64,000 nucleotides of DNA from Hoeflea sp. 108 (GCF_000372965.1 NZ_KB890025.1:248001-312000); one strand, 5' to 3'. Counted from the first letter of the stretch, positions 1 through 8,550 are shown. Translations and numbers: made by a program. The notes: generated from the sequence alone by a model not told the origin.

Positions 1-700
1 AGAAGAAGACGATGTTGGGGAAGCTGAACCAGCGCGCGGCGATGTCGGGGTGGGCAAATGGCGTCCACAGGCTGACAATGCCGATAACGGCGAGCAGCGT
101 CAGCGTCACGGGCCGCGCCAGCGCCACCATGCGATCGTAGAGCGCACCCTCGGTCTTGATGATCAGCCAGGTGGAGCCGAGCAGGGCGTAGGCGACGATC
201 AGGCCGAGCCCGGTGAACAGGGAGAAGGGCGTGATCCAATCGAGCGGCCCGCCTGAAAAGGCGCCGTTCTCGACCTTGAAGCCATCGAGGAAGGCGCCCA
301 GCGACACGCCCTGGAAGAAGGTTGCGACATAGGAGCCGCCGGCGAAGGCGCGGTCCCAGAAAGCCTTGTGGTGCTCGTCGGCCTTGAAACGGAACTCGAA
401 GGCGACGCCACGCCAGATCAGCCCGAGCAGCATCAGCACCAATGGCAGGTAGAGCGCACTGAGGATGACGGCATAGGCCAGCGGAAAGGCGGCCATGAGG
501 GCGGCACCGCCCAGCACCAGCCAGGTCTCGTTGCCGTCCCACACCGGCGCCACCGTGTTGACCATGGTGTCGCGGTCCTCTCGTTCGCGGACGAAGGGAA
601 ACAGGATGCCGATGCCGAGATCGAAGCCATCCATGATGACATACATCATCAGGCCGAAGGCAATGATGACAGCCCAGACTACGGGAAGATCGATGCCCAT
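1..700 (-). CDS. cydB: Cytochrome bd quinol oxidase subunit II, partial
   Basis: Subunit II of the membrane bd-type quinol:O2 oxidoreductase. The reverse-strand frame is open from the ATG at 700 to the window edge, giving the first 233 residues; the C-terminus is missing. The N-terminus begins MGIDLPVVWAVIIAFGLMMY and continues with the family motif MDGFDLGIG; further on is a WDGNETWL motif typical of CydB. Several hydrophobic helices follow. The start lies 4 bases after the cydA stop, so the two genes form one operon. The partner has a short Q-loop, so this may be the cyanide-insensitive (CioAB) form. Confidence 0.93.
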   Translation of the reverse strand, partial: MGIDLPVVWAVIIAFGLMMYVIMDGFDLGIGILFPFVREREDRDTMVNTVAPVWDGNETWLVLGGAALMAAFPLAYAVILSALYLPLVLMLLGLIWRGVAFEFRFKADEHHKAFWDRAFAGGSYVATFFQGVSLGAFLDGFKVENGAFSGGPLDWITPFSLFTGLGLIVAYALLGSTWLIIKTEGALYDRMVALARPVTLTLLAVIGIVSLWTPFAHPDIAARWFSFPNIVFF

Positions 701-704
701 CGGT

Positions 705-2129
705 TCAGCCCTTCCTGTCCTGGTGTGCGGAGGCGAACATGTCCATCTGGTCGTGCGCCGCCGACAGCGGGCGCGAAGGCCGGCCGCCTTCGTCGTCAGG
801 TTCGTGCTCGGATTCAGCCGGGCCCTTGCCGACCAGCTTCAGCATGTAGCTGGTGCCGATGCCGAAGACGATGAAATAGACGACGATGAACACCACCAGC
901 GTGACGCTCATGGCCAGCGCCGAGTGGTTGGACACCGCGTCCTTGGTACGCATCACGCCATAGACGATCCATGGCTGGCGGCCGATTTCGGTGGTGTACC
1001 AGCCGGCGAGGATGGCGATCAGACCCGCCGGCCCCATCCATGTGGCGAAGCGCAGGAACAGCCGCGTCTCGAACAGCCGGCCGCGCCAGCGCAGCCATAC
1101 GCCCCAGAGGCCGAGCAGCAGCATCAGCATGCCAAGGCCGACCATGATGCGGAAGCTCCAGAACACCACAGTCGAGTTCGGGCGGTCCTCTTTGGCGTAT
1201 TCCTTCAGGCCGGGGAACTGGCCGCTCCAGGTGTGGGTCAGGATCAGGCTGCCGAGGTGCGGCACCTTGATCGCGTAGAGCGTCTCTTCCTTCTCCATGT
1301 CCGGTATGCCGAACAGGGTCAGCGGCACGGCCTCGCCTGGCTTGTTCTCCCAGTGGCCTTCGAGAGCGGCGATCTTGGCGGGCTGGTGCTTGAGGGTGTT
1401 CAGCCCGTGCAGGTCGCCGGCGATGATTTGGATCGGCGCCGTGAACAGCAGCATCCACATGGCCATCGACAGCATGGTGCGGACGCGGGCGTTGTCGTTG
1501 CCGCGCAGCAGATGCCATGCGCCTGCGGCGCCGACGAACAGCGCGGTCGACAGGAAGGCGGCGATCGTCATGTGGGCGAGGCGATAGGGGAAGGACGGGT
1601 TGAAGATAACCTTGAACCAGTCCACCGGCACAACGACGTTGTTGACGATCTCGAAGCCCTGCGGGGTCTGCATCCAGCTATTGGAGGCAAGGATCCAGGT
1701 GGCCGAGATCAGTGTGCCGATGGCCACCATGATGGTGGAGAAGAAGTGCAGACCGGGGCCGACGCGGTTCCAGCCGAACAGCATGACGCCGAGAAAGCCC
1801 GCCTCGAGGAAGAAGGCGGTGAGCACTTCATAGGCCAGCAGCGGTCCGGTGATCGAACCGGCGAAGGAAGAGAAATAACTCCAGTTGGTGCCGAACTGGT
1901 AGGCCATGACCAAGCCGGAGACGACGCCCATGGCGAAGTTGACGGCGAAGATCTTGGACCAGAAATGGTAGAGGTCGCGATAGACCGTGTCGCGCTTCCA
2001 CAGCCACAGTCCTTCCAGTACGGCCAGGTAGCTGGCCAGGCCGATGGTGATGGCCGGGAAGATGATGTGGAAGGATATTGTGAAGCCGAACTGTATACGG
2101 GCCAGTTCCAGGGCTGTCAGGCCGAACAT
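705..2129 (-). CDS. cydA: Cytochrome bd quinol oxidase subunit I
   Basis: Heme-bearing subunit I of the bd quinol oxidase, 474 residues. The chosen ATG gives MFGLTALELARIQFGFTISF followed by the candidate axial heme His at residue 21, and has an AGAGG ribosome-binding site just upstream; the frame stays open 63 codons further but that part looks non-coding. The quinol-site segment KIAALEGHWE is present. The protein is shorter than E. coli CydA (about 520 residues) because the loop after that motif is short, as in cyanide-insensitive CioA enzymes. The C-terminus is acidic and polar. It is translated just ahead of cydB. Confidence 0.95.
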   Translation of the reverse strand: MFGLTALELARIQFGFTISFHIIFPAITIGLASYLAVLEGLWLWKRDTVYRDLYHFWSKIFAVNFAMGVVSGLVMAYQFGTNWSYFSSFAGSITGPLLAYEVLTAFFLEAGFLGVMLFGWNRVGPGLHFFSTIMVAIGTLISATWILASNSWMQTPQGFEIVNNVVVPVDWFKVIFNPSFPYRLAHMTIAAFLSTALFVGAAGAWHLLRGNDNARVRTMLSMAMWMLLFTAPIQIIAGDLHGLNTLKHQPAKIAALEGHWENKPGEAVPLTLFGIPDMEKEETLYAIKVPHLGSLILTHTWSGQFPGLKEYAKEDRPNSTVVFWSFRIMVGLGMLMLLLGLWGVWLRWRGRLFETRLFLRFATWMGPAGLIAILAGWYTTEIGRQPWIVYGVMRTKDAVSNHSALAMSVTLVVFIVVYFIVFGIGTSYMLKLVGKGPAESEHEPDDEGGRPSRPLSAAHDQMDMFASAHQDRKG

Positions 2130-2304
2130 CAAGGACCTCTCTGCAAGCACGGCCGCCTTGGGCTGCCGTTGAACGATGCCGAAAGCCTGTCGGCCTCCAA
2201 CGAATATTAACCAGCCTCCCGATTGCCGCCATCCTGATCCCATTGCGGCGGAAAGTCGACGCGGACATTTTGCCCCACGGAATGGGGTGCGGCCCTTCGT
2301 CTCT

Positions 2305-2374
2305 GCATACAATGCCAAGACAAAACAAATATTGTATGTAACGTATGCGAATTATATGCAAATCGATATTGCAT
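2305..2374. promoter_or_regulatory. AT-rich control region with two inverted repeats
   Basis: The 336-base gap 2130-2465 between cydA (leftward) and the DUF983 gene (rightward) holds no gene. Within it is an AT-rich patch unlike its surroundings. It has GCATACAAT (2305-2313) facing ATTGTATG (2331-2338), and ATGCAA (2356-2361) facing TTGCAT (2369-2374) across 7 bases. These look like regulator half-sites for the cydAB promoter and/or the divergent gene. I see no canonical FNR box (TTGAT-N4-ATCAA). Confidence 0.35.
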
Positions 2375-2465
2375 GCAAGGGCATTGCGCCCTATGTATCG
2401 GTCATGGATGGCGGGCCGGCATGTGGCGCCGCCCGTATTCGCGATCCGCCATGATGGAGGCGAGC

Positions 2466-2915
2466 ATGTCTGAGAGCAGATATAAGGCCGAGGGTTTCAC
2501 GCCCACCGACAATCCGATGAAGACCGGCATTCAGGGCCTTTGCCCGCGCTGCCAGATGGGGCACCTGTTCTCGGGGTTCCTGAAACTCGCGCCGCGTTGC
2601 GAGGTTTGCGGCCTCGATTATTCCTTCGCCGATCCGGCCGATGGCCCGGCCTTCTTCGCCATGACCATCGCCGCTGTGCCCGCGCTCGCCTTCGGCGTCT
2701 GGTTCCAGATGGCCTTCGGCCTGCCGCTGTGGGTGCATATCTTCATCACCCTGCCGCTGACGGTCCTATCATGCATGGCGCTGCTGCGCCCGCTCAAGGG
2801 CTGGCTGGTCTGCTCGCAATATTTCCACAAGGCCGAGGAAGGCTCGATCGACTTCGACTGGCACGCCAAGGCCAAGATCGCCGCCGACAAGGGCGGACAT
2901 AAGCCGGCCGTCTGA
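2466..2915 (+). CDS. DUF983 family membrane protein
   Basis: Protein of 149 residues in the DUF983 family. It has a rubredoxin-like metal-binding start (CPRCQMGHLF, later CEVCGLDYSF) followed by two hydrophobic segments (FAMTIAAVPALAFGVWF and IFITLPLTVLSCMALL). The ATG at 2466 is chosen because GGAGG lies five bases upstream; an ATG at 2451 is possible. DUF983 genes are common near respiratory oxidase genes in alphaproteobacteria, which fits the divergent cydAB. The function is not established. Its TGA abuts the stop of the convergent TetR gene. Confidence 0.85.
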   Translation: MSESRYKAEGFTPTDNPMKTGIQGLCPRCQMGHLFSGFLKLAPRCEVCGLDYSFADPADGPAFFAMTIAAVPALAFGVWFQMAFGLPLWVHIFITLPLTVLSCMALLRPLKGWLVCSQYFHKAEEGSIDFDWHAKAKIAADKGGHKPAV

Positions 2916-3605
2916 TCAGCGCGGCCTGACGAATGCCTCGACCAAGGCTGAGACAGCTGCAATGTAGTCGTCGATGCCGGTGCCGCGCCGGCGGTACTTG
3001 GCGCGCTTGACGTACCAGTCCTGCAGGAGCGGCTTGATCAGCGAGGCCGTCAGCTCGATGTCGGTGACCGCAAAGGTGCCGCGCTCGACCCCGCGCCGCA
3101 GCACGGCTGCGAAAATCTCCTCGGTCGCGGCCTCGCTGTCGATGGCCATGCGGCGCTCGGCTGCGGGAAAGGATTTTGCTTCCATATAGGCGAAGACGAA
3201 CCACGGCTGCATCGCCTCGGTGAGGCGGATATGCGCCTCTATCAGCCATTTCAGGTGGGACCCGGGGTCTTCGGCGATCTCGTCGGAGGCCGCTGTCAGC
3301 ACCTCGTTTACGGTGGTCGAGACCTCGCCCAGGATCATCGATAGCAGCGTCGTCTTGTTGTCGAAATAGGAATAGAGCCCACCCATGCTGAGGCCTGAGG
3401 CCTGGGCCAGGTCGCGCAGGCTGGTGGCGTGGAAGCCCTGCCTGTTCGACAGCTTCAGTGTCGCCTCGATGATGCGGACAAGATTGGCGACCGCGACATG
3501 CGGCTTCTGCACGCGCACCGAATCGCGGTGGCGCTCGAGGATGCGCGCGCACAGCGCTTCCGTTGAAAAGGCGCTCGACCATTGCCTGTGCATGGCGAAG
3601 TTCAC
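2916..3605 (-). CDS. TetR family transcriptional regulator
   Basis: Regulator of 229 residues. The N-terminal helix-turn-helix reads GFHATSLRDLAQASGLSMGG followed by LYSYFDNK, the classic TetR signature, at about residues 57-85; the rest is a helical ligand domain. The start is placed at GTG 3605, where a GGAG motif sits five bases upstream; an ATG at 3593 is the alternative but is too far from it. It is divergent from the SDR operon with a TetR-type palindrome between them, so it probably represses that operon in response to an acyl-CoA or related ligand. Confidence 0.9.
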   Translation of the reverse strand: MNFAMHRQWSSAFSTEALCARILERHRDSVRVQKPHVAVANLVRIIEATLKLSNRQGFHATSLRDLAQASGLSMGGLYSYFDNKTTLLSMILGEVSTTVNEVLTAASDEIAEDPGSHLKWLIEAHIRLTEAMQPWFVFAYMEAKSFPAAERRMAIDSEAATEEIFAAVLRRGVERGTFAVTDIELTASLIKPLLQDWYVKRAKYRRRGTGIDDYIAAVSALVEAFVRPR

Positions 3606-3699
3606 ATGATCTCCGTTCGATCGAGTTGGCGGGGCCTGTCCGCCCAAGGCCGGAATAGCAGCAATCGGCCTGTTGCAAAAGGGGTTGAAGGCGAATAAG

Positions 3700-3719
3700 A
3701 AAAACGAGCGCTCGCTTGT
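3700..3719. promoter_or_regulatory. Candidate TetR operator
   Basis: The core CGAGCGCTCG is a perfect palindrome flanked by AAA/TT arms with one mismatch each side. It lies between the divergent TetR gene and the SDR gene, 18 bases before the SDR start, and has the form of many TetR operators. Confidence 0.55.
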
Positions 3720-3737
3720 TTTTTGAGGTGAAACCTG

Positions 3738-4493
3738 ATGCTGTTCGACGATCTCAGGGGCAAGAGGGCCCTCATAACGGGGGCTTCCGGCGGGCTTGGG
3801 CTGCACTTCGCCGAGCTGCTTTCGCGCCATGGCGTTGCCGTCACGCTGGCGGCCCGGCGCAAGGAGACGCTTGACGAGGCCTGTGCCGCGATCAAGGCGG
3901 CCGGCGGCGCCGCCCGTGCCATCCAGATGGATGTCGCCGATGGCGCATCGGTGGCTGCGGCGCTGGCTGATGCGGGACCAAGTTTCGACATTCTTATCAA
4001 CAATGCCGGCATTTCTGGTGCCGGGCGCGCGCTCGACCTCGACGAGGCCGAATGGGACCGCGTGCTCGACACCAATCTGAAGGGCGTGTTCGTCGTGGCC
4101 CAGGCCGTGGCGCGCAGCATGAAAGCCGCGGGACATGGCGGCGCCATCGTCAACATCGCTTCGATCCTCGGCCACCGCGTCGCCGGCAATCTCAGTGCCT
4201 ATGCCGCCTCGAAGGCCGGCGTGCTGCAGCTGACCAAGGCGCTGGCGCTCGAATGGGCGCGCAACGGCATCCGCGTCAACGCGCTCTGCCCGGGCTACAT
4301 CGAGACAGACATCAACCGCGCGTTCTTTTCCTCCGAGGCCGGCCAGCAGCTCGTCAAGCGCATTCCCCAGCGCCGGCTGGGCAGGCCCGAGGAACTCGAC
4401 GGTGCCCTGCTTCTGCTGGCTTCCGCCGCCGGCAGCTACATCACCGGCTCGTCGATCGAGGTCGATGGCGGCCATCTCGTTTCTTCGCTGTGA
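3738..4493 (+). CDS. SDR family oxidoreductase
   Basis: NAD(P)-dependent short-chain dehydrogenase, 251 residues, the standard classical-SDR length. Visible motifs are the cofactor loop TGASGGLG (about 14-21), NNAG in the middle, the catalytic Ser near NIAS, YAASK, and the C-terminal SYITGSSIEVDGG typical of FabG-like enzymes. It is first of three tightly packed genes (8 bases to the next start) with an acyl-CoA dehydrogenase and an APH kinase. In that setting it likely reduces a keto- or oxidises a hydroxyacyl-CoA; the true substrate is unknown. Confidence 0.9.
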   Translation: MLFDDLRGKRALITGASGGLGLHFAELLSRHGVAVTLAARRKETLDEACAAIKAAGGAARAIQMDVADGASVAAALADAGPSFDILINNAGISGAGRALDLDEAEWDRVLDTNLKGVFVVAQAVARSMKAAGHGGAIVNIASILGHRVAGNLSAYAASKAGVLQLTKALALEWARNGIRVNALCPGYIETDINRAFFSSEAGQQLVKRIPQRRLGRPEELDGALLLLASAAGSYITGSSIEVDGGHLVSSL

Positions 4494-4501
4494 GGCCCGT
4501 C

Positions 4502-5713
4502 ATGAATTTCGATATCCCAGCCCGCGTCGAAGATTACCGCGTCCGTATCGCCGATTTCGTCGACAGCGAGATCCTGCCGCTGGAGGCCGACAAGGCGTCC
4601 TATGACGTTCATGGCAACATCGCTTTGCCGCTGCTCGAGACATTGCGCGCCAAGGCGCGGGCGCAAGGCCTGTGGTGTCTGCAGCTCAAGCCGGAAACCG
4701 GCGGCGCCGGCCTCGGCAAGATGGGCATGGCCGTCTGCTACGAGGAGATGAATCGCTCGATCTTCGGCCCGGTGGTGTTCAATTCTGCCGCGCCCGACGA
4801 CGGCAACATGATGGTGCTGGAAGCGCTGGGCACGCCCGGGCAGAAGGAAAGATGGCTGAAGCCGATCGTCGAGGGCAAGGTGCGTTCGGCTTTCGCCATG
4901 ACCGAGCCGCATCCCGGCGGCGGATCCGACCCGTCGATGATCGCCACCCGGGCCGAGAAACGTGGCGACAGATATGTGGTCAGCGGCCGCAAGTGGTTCA
5001 TAACAGGAGCGGAGGACGCCAGCCACTTCATCCTGATCGCCCGCACCTCCGATGACCCCAAGCACGGGCTGTCGGCGCTGCTGTTCCACAAGGATCAGCC
5101 CGGCTGGTCGATCAAGCGTCGTATCGAGATCATGGGGCCGGAGGAGCATGGCGGTCATTGCGAGCTCGAATTCGACGGGCTGGAAATCCCGGCCGAAAAC
5201 CTTCTGGCCGGCGAGGGCAGGGGCATGAAGGTGACGCAGGTGCGGCTTGCGCCGGCGCGTCTCACGCACTGCATGCGGTGGCTCGGGCTGTCCAAGCGCT
5301 GCGTCGAGATCGCCAGGGCCTATGCCGCCGAGCGCTACGGCTTCGGCGTCCGGCTCGCCGACCGCGAGAGCATCCAGCTCAAGCTCGGCGAGCTCGCGAT
5401 GCGCATCGAGATCGGCCGCATGCTGGTGATGAAGGCAGCGTGGGAGCTCGACCGCGGCGGCTTCGCCCGCAAGGAGGTGTCGATGGCCAAGGTTCAGGTC
5501 GCCAACGTGCTGCATGACGCCGCCGATGTGGCAATTCAGATCAATGGTGCGCGCGGCTATTCCAAGGACACGGTGCTCGAATGGATCTACCGTTACGCCC
5601 GCCAGGCACGGCTGGTCGATGGCGCCGATGAAGTGCACAAGATGGTGCTGAACCGCCTGCTCAACGACGAAGGTTCGAACTTCTGGCGCTGGAACGTCGA
5701 AGGCGAGGCGTAA
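4502..5713 (+). CDS. Acyl-CoA dehydrogenase family protein
   Basis: FAD-dependent acyl-CoA dehydrogenase fold, 403 residues. It has an all-alpha N-terminus, the FAD-binding segment FAMTEPHPGGGSDPSMIATRA (without its last residue) followed by KWFITGAEDA, and a C-terminal domain ending in INGARGYSKDTVLEWIYRYA. The ATG follows GAGG and lies 8 bases after the SDR stop. The pairing with an APH-type kinase in the next gene is the arrangement seen fused in ACAD10/ACAD11 and as separate genes in the Pseudomonas lva operon. It may therefore remove a phosphate from a 4-phosphoacyl-CoA rather than run ordinary beta-oxidation; this is inference. Confidence 0.9.
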   Translation: MNFDIPARVEDYRVRIADFVDSEILPLEADKASYDVHGNIALPLLETLRAKARAQGLWCLQLKPETGGAGLGKMGMAVCYEEMNRSIFGPVVFNSAAPDDGNMMVLEALGTPGQKERWLKPIVEGKVRSAFAMTEPHPGGGSDPSMIATRAEKRGDRYVVSGRKWFITGAEDASHFILIARTSDDPKHGLSALLFHKDQPGWSIKRRIEIMGPEEHGGHCELEFDGLEIPAENLLAGEGRGMKVTQVRLAPARLTHCMRWLGLSKRCVEIARAYAAERYGFGVRLADRESIQLKLGELAMRIEIGRMLVMKAAWELDRGGFARKEVSMAKVQVANVLHDAADVAIQINGARGYSKDTVLEWIYRYARQARLVDGADEVHKMVLNRLLNDEGSNFWRWNVEGEA

Positions 5714-5720
5714 GGAGACG

Positions 5721-6764
5721 ATGGGAGGGGCAGAGGCTAGGCAGGCAATGAAGGTCGATTTCGATCCGGCGGCGCTGGAGGCATTCCTCGGCGAGCGCTT
5801 CGGCAAGGGTGACATGCGGCTCGACCGGATCGGCGGAGGCCAGTCCAACCCGACCTATTTCGTCGATTTCGGCGGCCGCCGCATGGTGTTGCGCAAGAAG
5901 CCGTCGGGGCCGATCCTGCGCGGGGCGCATGCCATCGACCGCGAGTACCGCGTGCTGGCGGCGCTCGCACCGACCGACGTGCCGGTGCCGCGGCCGGTGC
6001 TTTTTCACGACGTCGATGAACCCTTGGGCACGCCCTTCTATCTGATGGAGCGCCTCGAAGGCCGGGTCTTCCATGATTGCTCCTTGCCAGGACTTTCACG
6101 CGACGAACGGCGCGGCATCTATCTCGGCATGGCCGAGGCGATGGCCAGGCTGCACGCCGTGCGTCCCGACGAGATCGGTCTCGGCGACTATGGCAAGCCG
6201 GGCAATTATTTCGAGCGCCAGATCGGCCGCTGGACCCGGCAGCTCGCGGAATCCCCAGGCGAAAGAATCCCGGTGCTGGAAGCGGCGGCCGACTGGCTGC
6301 CGCAACACCTGCCGGCCGACGATGGCCGCGTTTCCATCGCCCATGGCGATTTCCGTCTTGGCAACCTGCTGTTCCATCCTGACAAGCCCGAGGTCATCGG
6401 CATCCTTGACTGGGAGCTTTCGACGCTTGGCCATCCGCTTGCCGATCTCGGCTTCTGTTCTATGACCTGGCACTCGGCGCCTGACGAATATGGCGGTATT
6501 CTCGGCCTCGACCGGGAGGCGCTGGGCATTCCGAGCCAGCGTGAATTCCTCGACCATTACTTCGCTCATGCCGTGCCCACAGCTCCGCTCGAGCGCTTCC
6601 ACCTAGTCTTTTCGCTGTTCCGTTTCGCGGTGATCTTCGTCGGCATCGCCGACCGGGTACGCGCCGGCAATGCGGCCGCTGCCGATGCCGCTGACGTTGC
6701 GCCGCTCGCTGGCCGCTTTGCCACGCGCGCCATGGAAATCATCGACGGCGCGCGACCCTGGTAA
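5721..6764 (+). CDS. APH-family phosphotransferase (ACAD10/11 kinase-like)
   Basis: Kinase-fold protein of 347 residues in the aminoglycoside/choline phosphotransferase superfamily. It shows the nucleotide-loop region GGGQSNPTYFVDFGGRRMVLRK, here cited as residues about 35-56, the catalytic loop HGDFRLGNLLFH and the metal-binding ILDWELSTLGHPLADLG. These match the ACAD10/ACAD11 kinase branch better than drug-resistance enzymes. AGGAG stands just before the ATG at 5721; an internal ATG at 5748 is possible. The substrate is probably a hydroxyacyl-CoA, given the two upstream genes. A strong terminator follows. Confidence 0.88.
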   Translation: MGGAEARQAMKVDFDPAALEAFLGERFGKGDMRLDRIGGGQSNPTYFVDFGGRRMVLRKKPSGPILRGAHAIDREYRVLAALAPTDVPVPRPVLFHDVDEPLGTPFYLMERLEGRVFHDCSLPGLSRDERRGIYLGMAEAMARLHAVRPDEIGLGDYGKPGNYFERQIGRWTRQLAESPGERIPVLEAAADWLPQHLPADDGRVSIAHGDFRLGNLLFHPDKPEVIGILDWELSTLGHPLADLGFCSMTWHSAPDEYGGILGLDREALGIPSQREFLDHYFAHAVPTAPLERFHLVFSLFRFAVIFVGIADRVRAGNAAAADAADVAPLAGRFATRAMEIIDGARPW

Positions 6765-6788
6765 GCCTGGTGTTCGATAGCTGGATGC

Positions 6789-6818
6789 AAAAAAGCCCGC
6801 GGAGATGCGGGCTTTTTT
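6789..6818. terminator. Bidirectional rho-independent terminator
   Basis: A 12-base inverted repeat (AAAAAAGCCCGC / GCGGGCTTTTTT) with a 6-base loop lies between the convergent kinase and dadA-type genes. It has T-runs on both strands and can serve both. Confidence 0.9.
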
Positions 6819-6838
6819 GTTGTTTCAAGGCGGCCCAG

Positions 6839-8089
6839 CTACTGCAGCAACATGCCGGCCGGGTCGAAACCGGGCTTGGTCCGTTTGACGATGTCGGCGG
6901 TGATGCGGGCAGAGCCGGCCGACATGGTCCAGCCCATATGGCCGTGGCCGACATTGAAGACCATGTTGGAGAAGCGGCCGCCGCGGCCGAAGATCGGCGT
7001 ACCCTCGGGCGTCATCGGGCGCAGGCCGGCCCAATATTGCGGCTTGGCGAAGTCGGCGCCGTTGGGGAACAGGTCGCGGATCGCCGACAGCATGTGCCGG
7101 AAATCCTCTGGCTTATGCGACTTGTCGAAGCCGGCAAATTCGGCCGTCGCCGTGACACGCAGCCGGTCGCCGAAGCGGGCATAAGCGACAAGGTTGTCTT
7201 CGTCGACGCCGCCGACCGTTGGCGCAAGGTTGCTGTCGTCGAATGGCATGGTCACCGAATAGCCTTTGATCGGATAGATCGGCAGCGACACGCCGAGCCG
7301 CCGGGCGAAGTCAGGGGCGAACACGCCGAGGCACAGCACGAATTCGTCGGCCTCGACCGATCCCTTCGAGGTAGTGACGCGGGCGATGCGGTCGCCGACG
7401 TTTTCGAAACCCTTGACCTCGGTGTCGAACAGGAAATTCACGCCGAGATTCTCGTGGCAATGGCGGGCGAGGTTCTGGGTGAAGACACGCGCATCGCCGC
7501 TGCCGTCGGAGGGGCAGTATACGGCGCCGGCGAACTTGTCCTTGACCTTGGCAAGCGCGGGGTCGATGCGTGCCGCTTCGTCGGCGGAGATGGCGCGCAG
7601 ATCGAGACCTTCCTCTATGAGGATGCGGGTGTTGGTCGAGCCACGGGCGAAGGATTCGGGCTTGCGGTAGAGATAGAGCAGCCCGCCCTCCAGTCCGTGA
7701 TAGTCGATGCCGGTATCCGCGACGATGTCCATCAGCCGGTCCTGTGAATAGCGGCAGAGCCGGACCTTGCGCTTGGTGTTGGTGCGGGCCTTTTCGGCGG
7801 TGCAGTTCATCAGGAACTTCCACGACCACGACCACAGTCTAGGGTCCAGGCTCGGCTTGAAGCGCAACGCCTGGCTATCGTCGAACAGCGAGCGGAGCAG
7901 GATGCGAGGTGCCTTGGGCGACGACCAGGTATAGGCATGGCCCGGCGCAATCAGCCCTGCATTGGCGAAGCTGGTCTCGCCCGCCGCCTCCGGCAGTCGG
8001 TCGATGACAGTGACTTCGTGGCCGTCACGGGCAAGCTCATAGGCAGTCGTAACGCCGGCCACACCGGCGCCGAGCACGGCAACACGCAT
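6839..8089 (-). CDS. dadA: D-amino acid dehydrogenase (DadA family)
   Basis: FAD flavoprotein of 416 residues that oxidises D-amino acids to imino acids and passes electrons to the quinone pool. The N-terminus MRVAVLGAGVAGVTTAYELA carries the GxGxxG dinucleotide fold, followed by the acidic strand end VTVID. The C-terminal YWAGLRPMTPEGTPIFGR and GHGHMGWTMSAGSAR segments match DadA. The length is typical. It is followed on the same strand, upstream, by ridA (30 bases away), whose product would hydrolyse the imine. The substrate range cannot be read from sequence. Confidence 0.92.
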   Translation of the reverse strand: MRVAVLGAGVAGVTTAYELARDGHEVTVIDRLPEAAGETSFANAGLIAPGHAYTWSSPKAPRILLRSLFDDSQALRFKPSLDPRLWSWSWKFLMNCTAEKARTNTKRKVRLCRYSQDRLMDIVADTGIDYHGLEGGLLYLYRKPESFARGSTNTRILIEEGLDLRAISADEAARIDPALAKVKDKFAGAVYCPSDGSGDARVFTQNLARHCHENLGVNFLFDTEVKGFENVGDRIARVTTSKGSVEADEFVLCLGVFAPDFARRLGVSLPIYPIKGYSVTMPFDDSNLAPTVGGVDEDNLVAYARFGDRLRVTATAEFAGFDKSHKPEDFRHMLSAIRDLFPNGADFAKPQYWAGLRPMTPEGTPIFGRGGRFSNMVFNVGHGHMGWTMSAGSARITADIVKRTKPGFDPAGMLLQ

Positions 8090-8119
8090 CCTGAATCTCC
8101 GTGATTGTACCGTTGCCGC

Positions 8120-8473
8120 TCAGAGTGCGGCGATCACGGCGATCTCGACCGTGAACTGCGGCGCGGCCAGCTTGGATTCGACGGTGGCGCGGGCAGGCGC
8201 GCAGTCCTTGGCCACCCAGGCGTCCCAGACGGTATTCATCTCGGCGAAGCCGGCAATATCGGAAAGCCATATGGAGGCGGACAACAGCTTGGTCTTGTCG
8301 GTACCGGCTTTGGCCAGAACTGCGTCGATGCGGTCGAGGATGTTCTTTGTCTGGGCTGTGACGCTCTCGCCGCCGGCATCGAGCGCGACCTGGCCCGCGA
8401 CATAGACCGTGTTGCCGTGGACGACCGCCTGGCTCATGCGCGGGCCAACGTCAATTCGGGTGATGCTGCTCAT
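8120..8473 (-). CDS. RidA family imine deaminase
   Basis: Small RidA/YjgF/Rid protein, 117 residues, predicted to hydrolyse reactive imines made by the adjacent dehydrogenase. The conserved Rid C-terminal region reads PARATVESKLAAP with the key Arg, and VYVAGQVALD lies near the N-terminus. The ATG at 8473 gives the family's usual start (MSSITRID). The frame runs 60 codons further upstream, but that would cover the intergenic control region. It is the first gene of a ridA-dadA transcript, divergent from a GntR regulator. Confidence 0.9.
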   Translation of the reverse strand: MSSITRIDVGPRMSQAVVHGNTVYVAGQVALDAGGESVTAQTKNILDRIDAVLAKAGTDKTKLLSASIWLSDIAGFAEMNTVWDAWVAKDCAPARATVESKLAAPQFTVEIAVIAAL

Positions 8474-8531
8474 TTGAAAACACTCCAGGTTTGGTTCTAT
8501 TGCGTCGCTACTATATGTCGACACAAGTGTA

Positions 8532-8550
8532 TCCACAAGAGGATTGTGGA
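8532..8550. promoter_or_regulatory. Candidate GntR operator
   Basis: TCCACAA facing TTGTGGA across 5 bases is a perfect 7-base inverted repeat in the divergent interval between ridA and the GntR gene. A palindromic TGTCGACA lies at 8516-8523. Its position suits autoregulation and control of ridA-dadA. Confidence 0.45.

Noticed and set aside
495..2210. 571-residue forward ORF opposite cydA
   Set aside because: Antisense shadow of cydA caused by GC-rich codon use; His/Gln/Asp-rich translation with no domain.
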